From contig NZ_CP109598.1 in the NCBI RefSeq assembly GCF_036327775.1, forward strand, positions 5,158,001 to 5,222,000: a stretch of DNA of 64,000 nt, in the 5' to 3' direction. Below are positions 9,552-18,975 of this stretch, piece by piece (the stretch's first letter is position 1; each line of letters starts with the position of its first letter). The position numbers and the translations under genes are program-made. Under the pieces are notes generated by a model. The model was not told the DNA's origin. It did no database searches and saw nothing but the letters and a program-made list of their open reading frames with translations. This DNA is from Streptomyces sp. NBC_01498. GTDB taxonomy: Bacteria; Actinomycetota; Actinomycetes; Streptomycetales; Streptomycetaceae.

Positions 9552-11003
9552 CTACATCCCCGGCAGCGACGCGAACGCGCCCGGGTGGATCTGCTCCCGG
9601 GCGGCCGTGTACTGCTGCCGCACCGCGCCGCCCACCGCCGCCTCCTCGCCCGCCTCGAAGGACTGCCCCGCCGCCCCGCCCCAGTCGGGCGGGCTGTGCG
9701 GCGACAGCGTGTTCCGCGACACCCCCAGCGCCCACGCGGCCTGCCGCGCCGCCCCCAGCGCCGCGTACTCCGCCGGCTCGGGCACCACCACCTGCGCCCC
9801 GAAGATCCCCGGCGCACACGTCCGTACCGCCGGCAGCCCGGCCGCCGCGCCCAGCAGGAACACCCGCCGCACCTCGACGCCGCGCCCCCGCACCACGTCC
9901 ATCGCGTCGGCCAGCGAACAGAGCATCCCCTCGAACGCCGCCCTCGCCAGGTGCTCCGGCTTCATCGACTCCCGCCGCAGACCGGTCAACGTGCCCGCCG
10001 TGTGCGGCAGTTGCGGCGTCTTCTCACCCTCCAGATAGGGCAGGAAGACCAGACCCGACGAGCCCGGCGTGGACTTGAGCGCCAGCTCCGACAGCTCCTC
10101 CAGGTCCTCGGTCCCCAGCAGCTCGGCCGTCCCGCGCAGCGCCCGCACGGCGTTGAGCGTGTGCACGACCGGCAGATGCATCCCCGTGGCGTCGGCGAAC
10201 GACGTGATCATCCCGGAGGGGTCCGCCAGCGCCTCGTGGTGCACGGTCATCACCGACCCCGAGGCCCCCAGCGACACGACCGCGTCCCCGATCCCGACCC
10301 CGAGCCCGAACGCGGCGGCCATGGTCTCGCCCGTACCCGCCGAGATCAGCAGCCCCTCGGGCGTCGTCCCCGCCGCCTCGGCCGGACCCAGCACCTCCGG
10401 CAGCGCCGCCTGGTGACCCAGCGCGAGCTCCATCAGATCCGGCCGGTACGCACCCGTACGGGCGGACCAGAAACCGGAACCGGACGCCGCGCCCCGGTCC
10501 GTCGTCCGCCGGGCCGGCCGGCCGAGCAACTGCCACACCAGCCAGTCGTGCGGCTGGAGGATCATCGCCGTACGCCGCGCCGCGTCCGGCTCGTGCCGGG
10601 CCAGCCAGCGCAGTTTCGCCACGGGCTGTGCGGACTGCGGCACCGACCCCACGGCCTCGGCCCAGGCCCGTCGCCCGCCGAGCGCGTCGACCAGATCGGC
10701 GGCGGCGACCTGCGCGCGCTTGTCGTTGCCGAGGAGCGCCGGACGTACGAGATTGCCCGACTGGTCCAGCGGTACGAGCCCGTGCTGCTGCGCGGCCACA
10801 CCGATGGCCTCCACACCCTCCAGCAGCCCGCCGCCCGCGGCCTCGCCGAGCGACAGCAGCCATACCTGCGGATCGACCTCGGTGGCCTTGGGATCGACGG
10901 GATGCGCCGCGTACCCCTGCCGCAGCACTGCACCACTGTCCGCGTCACACACGACGATGCGGGTGGCTCCCGACGAACTGTCCAATCCGGCGACTATTCC
11001 CAT
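9552..11003 (-). CDS. FGGY-family carbohydrate kinase (xylulokinase-like)
   Basis: A 483-residue sugar kinase with the FGGY fold: an N-terminal phosphate loop (IVAGLDSSSGATRIVV, about residues 3-18) and a C-terminal adenosine-binding region (RRVFLLGAAAGLPAVR, in place of the common GGGA motif). These enzymes phosphorylate pentoses, glycerol or related polyols in the cytoplasm. The start is set at the ATG at 11003; the frame extends eight codons further without a better ribosome site. No sugar transporter or isomerase is adjacent, so xylulose is only the commonest guess. Confidence 0.8.
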   Translation of the reverse strand: MGIVAGLDSSSGATRIVVCDADSGAVLRQGYAAHPVDPKATEVDPQVWLLSLGEAAGGGLLEGVEAIGVAAQQHGLVPLDQSGNLVRPALLGNDKRAQVAAADLVDALGGRRAWAEAVGSVPQSAQPVAKLRWLARHEPDAARRTAMILQPHDWLVWQLLGRPARRTTDRGAASGSGFWSARTGAYRPDLMELALGHQAALPEVLGPAEAAGTTPEGLLISAGTGETMAAAFGLGVGIGDAVVSLGASGSVMTVHHEALADPSGMITSFADATGMHLPVVHTLNAVRALRGTAELLGTEDLEELSELALKSTPGSSGLVFLPYLEGEKTPQLPHTAGTLTGLRRESMKPEHLARAAFEGMLCSLADAMDVVRGRGVEVRRVFLLGAAAGLPAVRTCAPGIFGAQVVVPEPAEYAALGAARQAAWALGVSRNTLSPHSPPDWGGAAGQSFEAGEEAAVGGAVRQQYTAAREQIHPGAFASLPGM

Positions 11004-11088
11004 GCCACCCGATTCTGCCGCACGCACGGGACGGCGGCGTCTGCCGGGACCGCTCCGGCCACCGGCGGACGCCGCCCTCGGTCACGTC

Positions 11089-11385
11089 TCAGGTGTTGGT
11101 GGTGCCCCAGTCGTCCTCACCGCTGCCGTTCCGCGAGCGCAGCGACCGGACCCGGTCGGCGACGGAGCCGGGAACCTTGTCCCCGACCAGGTCGCTCATC
11201 GAGTGGTACGCCTTGCCCGCGTACTCACGCCCGGACAGCGCGGCCGTCTCGGCGGCGTTGCGGACGGCGGGGTTCTGCGAGATCCGGTTCGCGGACTTCT
11301 TGAGCTGCTCGTAGCGCTCGCGCCCGGCCCTGGTTCCCAGTACGTAACCGACAGCCAGTCCCGCGATGAACGTGAGGCGCCGCAT
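11089..11385 (-). CDS. Small YtxH-like membrane-anchored protein
   Basis: A 98-residue protein with one N-terminal hydrophobic segment (LTFIAGLAVGYVLGTRAG) followed by a charged helix (RERYEQLKKSANRISQNPAV). This is the layout of YtxH-type small proteins, whose function is undefined. The ATG has a purine-rich ribosome site (GAAGGG) upstream. The frame runs further upstream through the tRNA region, but that extension is a read-through artefact. Confidence 0.75.
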   Translation of the reverse strand: MRRLTFIAGLAVGYVLGTRAGRERYEQLKKSANRISQNPAVRNAAETAALSGREYAGKAYHSMSDLVGDKVPGSVADRVRSLRSRNGSGEDDWGTTNT

Positions 11386-11586
11386 GGTCTGCCACCCTTC
11401 TTTGGTTCGTTGGCATCGGACCTTGAGCCGTGAGGTCCGCCTACCCGCCAGGCCCGGGCTCACCCAGTGTGATCCGGCGGGATACCGATTGGCGGAGCAC
11501 CCCCCTGCTTGCGCTAATGTATGTGTCGCAGCGAACGTCCGCCGCCCGGCAGAGCCGGGTGGGTGCGTTCGGGGCACCCGCAGCAA

Positions 11587-11659
11587 TCCCCTGTAGCTCA
11601 ATTGGCAGAGCAGCCGGCTGTTAACCGGCAGGTTACTGGTTCGAGTCCAGTCGGGGGAG
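11587..11659 (+). tRNA. tRNA-Asn (GTT)
   Basis: Cloverleaf folds completely. Acceptor TCCCCTG pairs with CGGGGGA, anticodon stem GCCGG/CCGGC holds loop CTGTTAA (anticodon GTT), and T arm ACTGG-TTCGAGT-CCAGT is perfect. Discriminator is G and CCA is not encoded. First of two near-identical tandem copies, 5 bp apart. Confidence 0.96.
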
Positions 11660-11664
11660 CGCGA

Positions 11665-11737
11665 TCTCCTGTAGCTCAATTGGCAGAGCATTCGGCTGTT
11701 AACCGGAGGGTTGCTGGTTCGAGTCCAGCCGGGAGAG
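11665..11737 (+). tRNA. tRNA-Asn (GTT), second copy
   Basis: Acceptor TCTCCTG pairs with CGGGAGA; anticodon stem TTCGG/CCGGA encloses CTGTTAA (GTT); T arm GCTGG-TTCGAGT-CCAGC. It differs from the first copy by compensated changes in the acceptor and T stems, so both are probably functional. Confidence 0.96.
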
Positions 11738-11744
11738 CAGCGAC

Positions 11745-11774
11745 AAGAAGAGGACCCCTCGGGGTCCTCTTCTT
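11745..11774 (+). terminator. Terminator of the tRNA-Asn pair
   Basis: Perfect 14-bp stem (AAGAAGAGGACCCC / GGGGTCCTCTTCTT) with a 2-nt loop, 7 bp after the second tRNA. The T-rich end of the descending arm fits an intrinsic terminator. Confidence 0.85.
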
Positions 11775-11938
11775 TGTGCCTGACGCACGTCTTCCGGGTG
11801 ATCCTCACGCATCCTGGAACCGACCGGAGCGCGCTGAAGTCCTCAAGGTCGGGCGTTGCCGACCATCCGAGGCAGGAGATCGTATGAGCGGCTATGCTGC
11901 GGCAGACGGCGCGCACAAGTGTGCGCGACGCGCCGTTA

Positions 11939-12012
11939 GGGGCGGTAGCTCAGCCGGTTAGAGCAGCGGACTCATAATCCGTCGGCCGTGGGTTCGAGTC
12001 CCACCCGCCCCA
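11939..12012 (+). tRNA. tRNA with CAT anticodon (elongator Met or Ile2)
   Basis: Acceptor GGGGCGG pairs with CCGCCCC, anticodon stem GCGGA/TCCGT encloses CTCATAA (CAT), and T arm is GTGGG-TTCGAGT-CCCAC. The first acceptor pair is G:C and the anticodon stem lacks the three G:C pairs of an initiator, so this is not tRNA-fMet. Sequence alone does not decide between elongator Met and lysidine-modified Ile. Its 3' end is the left boundary repeat of the genomic island. Confidence 0.93.
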
Positions 12013-12028
12013 CCGGGACACGCCGCAA
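11991..12028 (+). repeat. Island boundary repeat, left (putative attL core)
   Basis: The 38 bp from the T arm of the CAT tRNA to 16 bp past its end are identical to 42,745-42,782. The first mismatch comes directly after CGCCGCAA, and partial similarity (roughly 75-80% by eye) continues for about 140 bp. This is the signature of site-specific integration into a tRNA 3' end that preserves the tRNA. Confidence 0.8.
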
Positions 12029-12055
12029 GTTCACCCATCTGACCTGCAAAAACAC

Positions 12056-12083
12056 ATGGGCCCCCTCCGAGGAGGGGGCCCAT
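12056..12083 (+). terminator. Terminator downstream of the CAT tRNA
   Basis: Perfect 13-bp stem ATGGGCCCCCTCC / GGAGGGGGCCCAT with a GA loop, followed by TTT. A diverged version of the same stem follows the right boundary repeat near 42,813-42,835. Confidence 0.8.
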
Positions 12084-12229
12084 TTTGCGCCTCCATGATC
12101 TTTTGCTCGCCCGCTGCTCGCCCGAAATGCTGGAGCCGTGTTCTCAGCTCGCACGCCTGGCGTCTGCAAGAAGATCGAACACTCAGACGTCTCCGGGCCA
12201 GGGCTGACGTCCCATGACGAAGAGGCCCT

Positions 12230-12448
12230 TCAGGGGCGCGCTCTCGTTTCGCCCGTCATTCGGCCTTCGGCCGGGGCCCGTGGGCCGCCGCTCCGGATCC
12301 TCGGTCGGGCGGCCAACGCGAGACCCCGGGATTGGTACAGAGCCGGCTCGGGCCAGCATCCGAACTGCTCCGCCAACATCAGCAGCCGCTTCGCCTCCGC
12401 AGGGGTGACCACACCGGGAACCAGTACGGGCAGCGCACAATCGCTCAT
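12230..12448 (-). CDS. Small hypothetical protein
   Basis: A possible 72-residue protein beginning MSDCALPVLVPGVVTPAEAK and containing LLMLAEQFGCWPEPALY; I cannot name a family. The frame stays open to a GTG at 12514, which overlaps (GTGA) the stop of another short leftward frame at 12511-12714, so a coupled pair of small genes is possible. No strong ribosome site is visible. It lies just inside the left end of the island, where integrase or excisionase genes would be expected, but it looks like neither. Confidence 0.4.
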   Translation of the reverse strand: MSDCALPVLVPGVVTPAEAKRLLMLAEQFGCWPEPALYQSRGLALAARPRIRSGGPRAPAEGRMTGETRARP

Positions 12449-12816
12449 GGGTCGATTCTTCTGCCCTCCGGCCCCGCTTACCGCCCGCGCCTTCATCCCC
12501 TGCCCAGCGATCACCCGAACGGCAGCGGGACAGCTGCGGTCTCCCTGGTCTCCGCCCAGCGTCCGCCCACTCGTTCCTCGCCGCTCTCGCTACCAGCGCC
12601 GCAGATCAGCCGGTATACGGCGCTTGCGGCGTGCTCCAGTGGATCATGCCGCTGACCGAGCTTGATGGAGACCAACACCGGGCAGCAACTACTGCCTGTA
12701 CCAAGCGTCAGCATTGGCGCTGACCTGCGGTGATACGCCGCGTGTGTGTCAGCGACGTGTCACCGGGCAGGGTGCTCGGGTTTCGGCCCCTTCAGCCCCT
12801 GGCGTGCCTTAGAGGA

Positions 12817-13137
12817 TCAACCCTTCTCCGCCTTGGGGAAGCCCGACACCGACGCCAGGAACTGCGCTGACGTGAAGTAGAGATTGTTCGTGCCACCGAG
12901 CACCTCGATGAGTATCGCTTCCCCGTCGCGTTCCATGACTCGGTACTGGTCACCTGCCCGGAGCGCGAGGCCCTTGTCGTCCTCGCCGTCGGACAGGACG
13001 TCGAAGACCTGGCCCTTCGTCGAGCACGGGGCGTTCCGCTTCTTGGCCGCAGTCTTGGCGGCCCTGAGTACGCTCTTCCCGCCAGCTTCAGCACCCCGGC
13101 CGATGGCCCACCCGCCAACGGCAGTGACGACGGCTAC
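12817..13137 (-). CDS. Hypothetical protein, 5' end uncertain or missing
   Basis: The C-terminal 106 codons of this frame have good coding character, with an Ala/Lys-rich helix (LRAAKTAAKKR) then a compact domain containing GDQYRVMERDGEAILIEV. I could not find an ATG or GTG with a ribosome site at the expected start: the frame runs on leftward-reading into the antisense of the next gene. It may be N-terminally truncated or start at a rare TTG. Function unknown. It faces away from the gene at 13225. Confidence 0.4.
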   Translation of the reverse strand, partial: VAVVTAVGGWAIGRGAEAGGKSVLRAAKTAAKKRNAPCSTKGQVFDVLSDGEDDKGLALRAGDQYRVMERDGEAILIEVLGGTNNLYFTSAQFLASVSGFPKAEKG

Positions 13138-13224
13138 TGAACTTGAATGGGTGATGTCGGGGAACGGTGAGTGTGGTGGTGCCCCGAGCTGCTCCGCGGA
13201 TGGCTGCTGCGCCAAGATGAGCGC

Positions 13225-13719
13225 ATGACCGAGAGCGAAGCCGATCTGCTGGCGTTGCTGCGCAAGCTCGATGATCCGGGGTGGTTGGAGCGTCCGCAGC
13301 ACTACGACCGTGGCGAGACCGCGATGCACTTCGGTGTTCTGGTAGCCCGACTCGAAGAGGACTTCGCGGCCCGCTGCACGGCCGAGCAGGACACCCAGGA
13401 CTCCAGCGAGTACGGACGCGTTGCCGTGCCCGGGGACGCGACCGTATGCGGTACTCGCATCGTCGTCTGTGTGAGCAAGTTCGGCTCGCTGGCTCTGGTC
13501 TGCGCCGACAACCCGGGCGCCTTCTTTGGAACGGATGACGCTCAGACCGAGGGCGAACTGGACGCCGCGGACCTTGCCAAGGTCAACCGGGCGCTTGTCG
13601 AGCTTGGCTATGTCGTGGTTGCCGAGGAACTGCTGGAGAGCGACTACGACGGGCCGAGCCGACTGCCCTGGCACGTTCAGCGGCCCAGCTGGTGGCATCG
13701 CTTCTTCGGCATCTTTTGA
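13225..13719 (+). CDS. Hypothetical acidic protein
   Basis: A 164-residue acidic protein, MTESEADLLALLRKLDDPGW at the N-terminus and WWHRFFGIF at the C-terminus. No transmembrane segment and no motif I recognise. The small acidic character with Trp/Phe-rich ends resembles immunity-type proteins, but there is no toxin gene beside it and I do not assign that role. It ends 3 bp before the IS630 remnant. Confidence 0.6.
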   Translation: MTESEADLLALLRKLDDPGWLERPQHYDRGETAMHFGVLVARLEEDFAARCTAEQDTQDSSEYGRVAVPGDATVCGTRIVVCVSKFGSLALVCADNPGAFFGTDDAQTEGELDAADLAKVNRALVELGYVVVAEELLESDYDGPSRLPWHVQRPSWWHRFFGIF

Positions 13720-13722
13720 TGA

Positions 13723-14786
13723 TCACGCCGACAGGGTCAGGCCGGTGCCGGCCAGGCATCCGTCGATCACCTCCGGCCTGTACTGCAGCATCTTGAGCTT
13801 GCGCTTCACAGCGCGGGTGACCTGGCCAAGGTCGGCGGCGGCCAGGTTGCCGATGTCGCGTTTGACCAGGGACCAGATGCCCTCCTGCGGGTTGGGGTCC
13901 GGGGCGTAAACCGGCAGCTGAAACACAGTGAGCCATGAGGCGTTCGACTCGAAGAACTCCTTCAGTGGCGCGACCAGGTGCATGCGCAGGTTGTCCCACA
14001 CCAGCACGATCGGGCCGCCGAGCTGCGTGTGGGCGCGGACGACGAGGTCGTGGTAGTCCTTCCAGCCGAAGCCCTTCGGTTCGTTTTTTGCGGCCCCGGT
14101 ACTCACGGATCGCGTAGACAAACGAGATCTCTCACCCGGCTTGTAGCAGGTCATCCCCGCCATGGAGACTCGACCCGATACCCGCCCGCGCACGCGGACG
14201 ACCGGAGTGCTGCCCCTGCGGCCCCAGGTCCTGGCACGCGGCGGCGTCATCGACTGGCCGGCCTCGTCTTCGAAGACCACCCAACCGCCGTTCGCCGCCG
14301 CGGTGCTCTTACCCGCGGCCACACCTCTCGTTTCCACAACTCCACCGCGTCGTCGTCACGCTCGATCGCACGCCGGGTCGGCTGCTGCCAGGACCAGCCA
14401 TAGCGCCGCAGCAGTCGCCACCTGCCCTCCACGGTGTACGAGACGGGGAACAGCCTGCCGATCACCGTCTTCACGCGGGCCAGCGTCCACCGCTGGTCGG
14501 CCCACCCGTGTGCCAGCGGACCGCGCTCCAACTCCCGCTCCAACCTGGTCATCTGCGCGTCAGATAGTCGGGGTCGACCAGGTGACCCCTTGGAGGCCAC
14601 GCCGGCGTAGCCGCCCTCGCGCCACTGGCGTCGCCAACGTTCCACCGACCGTTCCGAGACCCGCAGCATGGCAGCGAGCTCCCGGGTCTTCCCGCCAGTC
14701 TCGAAGCACGTCACGGCCTGGCGCCGGACCCGCTCCCGCGCGTCTCTCTCGACGTCGGTCAAGCCGCCGCCCTGCGGATATCTCAC
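13723..14786 (-). pseudogene. IS630-family transposase, frameshifted
   Basis: Reads in two overlapping frames. The 5' part (from 14786) has the helix-turn-helix domain (TRELAAMLRVSERSVERWRR), and the 3' part (from 14337 down) has the DDE core: VVFEDEAGQSMTPPRARTW, IVLVWDNLRMHL and the Glu-containing PDPNPQEGIWSLVKRD. Within the 3' part, about 14,090-14,135, the frame slips out and back: the expected FVYAIREYRGRKK is in another phase, and the second slip falls on a run of six A. With three phase changes this is a decayed copy. Element ends were not located. Confidence 0.85.
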
Positions 14787-15236
14787 CGAACGAGGACTAC
14801 CGAGGTCACCTTCACGCTGTCCGGCGAACAGCCCGACATCACCCGATCAAGTTCAGTAGCGCCCCGGGGCCACCCACCTTCTTCGCCAGCGTCGTCATCG
14901 TCTGGTATCCCCCCAGATTGCCCACCCATGCCTCCTCGTTGGCCGCGCATCAGGGGCAATCTTATGGAAGGTGGCCATCGACATGTCCGCCAACGCATGT
15001 CTCCGTCCCACCGGACGGCCGGGGCCGCATCGGTCAGAGGAAGGATGGCTTCCAGGAGCCAGGAGACCTTCTCGGGCCGAACGTCGTCGTCAGACCCTCC
15101 GGCCGATAGACCAGACCGTCGTCGCCAACCTCCGCCCGCACCTCCTTGGGCAGCTGGCCGCCCGACATGGGCCGCAGCGTCATCCGGGGCGGCAGCACCC
15201 GCGCCGAGCCCGTGACCGGTCGACCCCGCGCGGTTC
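14787..15236. other. Gene-free or degenerate stretch
   Basis: About 450 bp between the IS630 remnant and the NACHT gene. A leftward frame with partial coding character (MTLRPMSGGQLPKEVRAEV near 15,190-15,130) is soon out of phase with the rest. I see no intact gene, RNA or repeat; it is probably debris of an interrupted gene. Confidence 0.5.
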
Positions 15237-18200
15237 TCAGTAGTCGATAGAGGACGTCCGACGAGAAACAACCTCATCAGTCAGATCAACAGAAAGCATC
15301 TGACGAAAGGGGTTGGCCAGATTCCTCTCCCGTCGGCCTATGTCCCAAGAACTCAACGCGACAATGATCAGGATCAGGAGCACGCCACTCCATGCAACCC
15401 ATACCCCCACCCACGCGGTGAGTAATTCCATGGAAAGGAGCAGAAAGCAGGGCACCAGAAAGATTCCAGACATGGCGGAGAGGATTTCAATGGAGTCCGA
15501 GGAGTAATTCACCCTCGCATTGAGCAGGTAAAGGACAGCCACCACGACGGAGAACGTCAGAAATATCCAGCTGGCCAGTGGAGTCAGCACCGACCACGGC
15601 GCCCGAGCAGGAGGAATCCAAGAGGAAGTAGACATGGTCACTGTGGTTACCGCACGCGCCGCGGCAGCAGAGAAAAGCACGGCGAAGGTACTCAAGAGAG
15701 CCCATCGCATAAAGTTCTTCAGCAGTACCGGCGATCGCGGAGGTGCTGTGCACGCGGCTTGCCAACTGGACTTACTCAGTGGCGCGCTGGTTTTCTTATG
15801 CCCGATCAGACGAACCAAGAGAAGCGTTTCCACTTCCCGTGGAAGTAGTGCGGAAAGATGGCGATAAAAGGGTGGCATCTGTCGATGCTTGCGAAAAATA
15901 TCGGCAAATTCATTTCGCCGATTCTGGTCGGTCAGTGAGTTGACCCAGCCTTGGACGCGCCAGCCGTCCGGATTCATTCTTCCCTGCCGGACATGCGGCG
16001 GAACATATCCCTGATTATATCGGTAACGCTCGATCCCGAGGGCAGCTATCGGGCTACCGATCCTCCGATCGATCACTCTTACCTCGATGGGTTCGTCCGG
16101 CATGGGCGGTGCTGTCACATGCCCGTCCAGATGCCCGTTGTCCAGAAGGAACCCTATCCGCCCCGCGATAAGGCGAAGAGCCCCGGAAGTCTCGCGGGCT
16201 TCCCAGAGCCAGTGATACACGTCAGCCGCCTGGGGCGTTTCGCACTCTCTCAACGCGTCTTCAACATCCGGTATGCGTATGAGTGAAGCCAGGAGCCACG
16301 CCGCTCGGCGTGCTGTAGGCGCGTCGGTCCACAGAAGTGACGCGAGCTCCGTCGCCGCCGCCGGCGTACCGACCTTGCCCAGAGCGTCGATGGCCCATAG
16401 CTCCTGCCGGCCCATCGCGGTCAGCGCCAGCTGGGGAACGGCGATCTCGCCCATGGAGCGTATGGCCGCCCGAGCCCCGGCACGGCGATCCCTGTCTCCC
16501 TCGATCTCCGCGAGATACGCCGTCGCCTCTTGGCGATCGGATGCCGCCAAGGCGCGGAGCGCCGCCGCCTGACGCTCCGAGGGCGGATCCCATGCCACGG
16601 CTCGAAGCAGTGCGAGTGTCTCGTTTCCACGCGGAGTGTTATTGGCCGCAAGAGCCCCCAGCGCATTGACGACAGCGGCACCCTCGTTTCCGGGAATATC
16701 CAGACGACTCGAAAAGTAACCAATGATCTCTTCAGCCAGCTCCGCATTAACTGAATGCGCGTCCGCGAGACTCTCCAGAGCGAGAATCTTACTGTCGAGA
16801 CGGGCACTTCCGAAGATATGAGAAACAACTGGGGTGCAGTCGACACTGGCCACGGCACACCACAGTTTGACCACCTCACGCCACGCACCGGGGTCACTTC
16901 GATAATTTCTGAGAAGCCTACTCGGAGCATCATGGAGCGCCCGCGCCGCAAGGAATTCCTGAAGAGTGAGGTGCGCAAATCCGTACTGGCTTTTCATGGT
17001 GTCCAGGGGCCTCAACAGCTGACTGCGCTCCACTATCTCGTCCCGCAGGGGAATAAGATGATCGGTCCCCAGATCGAAATCAGGAAGCAAGTCACGGATG
17101 ACTGATTCCAGACGTCCACCCAATATGGCGAGCCGATCATCACGTTGAGTCGGCGCCTCGTGCATAGTGAGTGCAATTTTCTGAAGTATGAGCAGCTTGC
17201 GGTTCGCGTGATACTGGGCAATGGCCCGCGTGCGGCCCAATTGCCTGTCGCGATCAAGGAGATGCGCAATAGCCTCTTTATAGAAACCGGCGCGGGAGCT
17301 CGGCAACGGACCAAAAGATTCCGCGCGATCTCCTGATTGAAGATACGCAATGATGGTGAGAAGGAGTGGCCGGCGAGCGATTCGCATGAGCTCGCGGTTG
17401 CTTCGCAACGAATCAATGACGCGATTGACATTCAGCGGATCCTCCGCTTTATCCCAATTACTGAGGAAGCGCCGCATCGATGCATCGTCAAATTCCGCGA
17501 TGCGAGTAACGTGCCCGAATTCAGGATTCAGCTGCCCGTCGTAAACAGCCGTCCGACACGTGACAATCATGGGACAGTCCGCGTGCGTACGGGAAAATTC
17601 ACGCAACTCCCCTTCCACCCGCTCACGATCTTCGCGACCACCTCGTCAAGTCCGTCGAAGAAAACTCGCAGGCGCCCGGCGTCCAACATTCTGTCCACGA
17701 GTGACGCAGCGCCATAAATCTTGGCCTGACTGAACTCCGCCGCAATTAACTCCCGGAATGTCTTCTGCGAAGCATTGCAGTGATGAAGATTAATGATTAC
17801 CGGAACCTGACTGTCATCCTCCTTGTCTGCCCAGCGAAGAATCTCAGTCTTCAGAAGCAAGGATTTACCGGCCCCAGGCTCTCCAAGCACAACAATCCGC
17901 GAGCTGCTGCGCAGCGTCTCTCTCATGTCCGCGCGTTCGCTGCCAGCCGCCGATTGCAACGGAACGTAAATCCGCCGGATGTCAATGTTGGAGGTGTCGA
18001 AGCCGAGTGGATGCTTTCCGTGCCACGTCTCGGATCTCTGCCGATACCGCCGAAGCTGTCTACCACCGACCCCACGCACTGAGATCTTCCGACGAGAAAT
18101 TGCCTCATTGGTGCGTACAGCGAAACCCTTCATGAGTTCGCCGAAAAATCCCGTCAGAAGGAAGAGCGCAATGAAAACCACGCCAGCAGTGCCGACACCG

Positions 18201-18313
18201 TACGGCAGAACCTTGCTCAATTGATCGCCCACGCGGCCATCGTAGGGAGGTCTGAGACGCGAAGGAGGACTTACCGCGAAAATTCCTCCCTCATCACGCA
18301 GCCGCTTACGCAC
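15237..18313 (-). pseudogene. Membrane-anchored NACHT NTPase with HEAT-like repeats (frameshifted)
   Basis: Together the two adjoining frames encode a STAND-type NTPase of about 1,020 residues. The N-terminal part (18,313-17,567) has one transmembrane segment (GVVFIALFLLTGFFGEL), Walker A GEPGAGKS (residues 144-151) and Walker B LRVFFDGLDEV (about 215-225). One base too few near 17,635-17,642 breaks the frame; the next frame resumes exactly with GREDRERVEGELREF and the sensor MIVTCRTAVYDG. The C-terminal part has Ala/Leu-rich helical repeats (about residues 300-450 of that frame) and four hydrophobic helices near its end. Proteins of this class include bacterial NACHT antiphage sensors. Base composition is more A/T-rich than neighbouring genes, suggesting transfer. 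Either an inactivating frameshift, a sequencing error or programmed frameshifting. Confidence 0.75.
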
Positions 18314-18377
18314 TTTGACGGATGTCAGTCCGGGCAGGTCAGTGACCCTGTGTCAGACCCCGGTGATAGAAACGGGC

Positions 18378-18611
18378 ATGGAGAGTACCGAGAGTGTGAC
18401 GCCGGGTGTCGACCACCCCGCCGAAGTCGCGTTCAGGGGCGGACGCCAGGCTGTCGCGGCGTTCGACCCGGACCGGGCACGCGCCCTGTTCGAGGAGGCA
18501 GTCCGGCAGGGTGGCCCGGACATGCTGTGGCGCTTGGCCGAGGAGTACCTGGACAGCGAGGAAGGGTCGCGGTGGATGAGCCGTGCCGTCGTCACGGAGA
18601 GCGAGCAGTAG
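18378..18611 (+). CDS. Small hypothetical protein, possibly truncated
   Basis: A 77-residue frame starting MESTESVTPGVDH, with a helical repeat-like centre (DRARALFEEAVRQGGPDMLWRLAEEYLD) recalling the start of a tetratricopeptide or Sel1 protein. It stops early, just before a disordered stretch and the IS element, so it may be the surviving 5' end of a larger gene. It is divergent from the NACHT gene. Confidence 0.45.
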   Translation: MESTESVTPGVDHPAEVAFRGGRQAVAAFDPDRARALFEEAVRQGGPDMLWRLAEEYLDSEEGSRWMSRAVVTESEQ

Positions 18612-18975
18612 GTGAGGGGGGACGAAGCCGTCGCCATCGTTGGCTTCGAGTTCGATGGGGTCGTTGAGGTGATGGATGAACGCGGCGAGGGCGCTCCCCG
18701 CACCGTACGAACGAAGCCGCGTCACCACACCACAGGCCAGAAGGGGGTTCAGGGTTCAGGCGGGGGCGACGGGCCTGGCTCAGCAGGTCGGCCGCGCGGT
18801 TGGCGGCGGTGAGGAAGTGCAGCCGTTCCTGAGACTTGGCCAGGCCGCGCCGGATATGCAGCGGCGAGACAGCCCCGGTCACAGCGTCGACATATGCAGC
18901 GAGCGGCAAGACCCTACATCTGTGGAGTATCGCCGCTCGCTGCACAATCTCAGCCCCGCACATCGACGGCACTTA
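18612..18975 (-). pseudogene. Degenerate coding remnant next to IS element
   Basis: Leftward frames show short stretches with good third-position GC (for example LHIRRGLAKSQERLHFLTAA and, in another phase, AAFIHHLNDPIELEANDGD) but no single intact gene. A perfect 13-bp inverted repeat (TGCAGCGAGCGGC at 18,895-18,907; complement at 18,932-18,944) lies near the IS end. Confidence 0.3.

Noticed and set aside
11972..12169. Small leftward protein ending GRVGLEPTADGL
   Set aside because: It reads through the antisense of the tRNA and its terminator; the similar frame at the right boundary repeat has the same origin.
12029..12816. Integrase or excisionase at the left island end
   Set aside because: None of the frames shows the R-H-R-Y residues of tyrosine recombinases or a serine recombinase motif.
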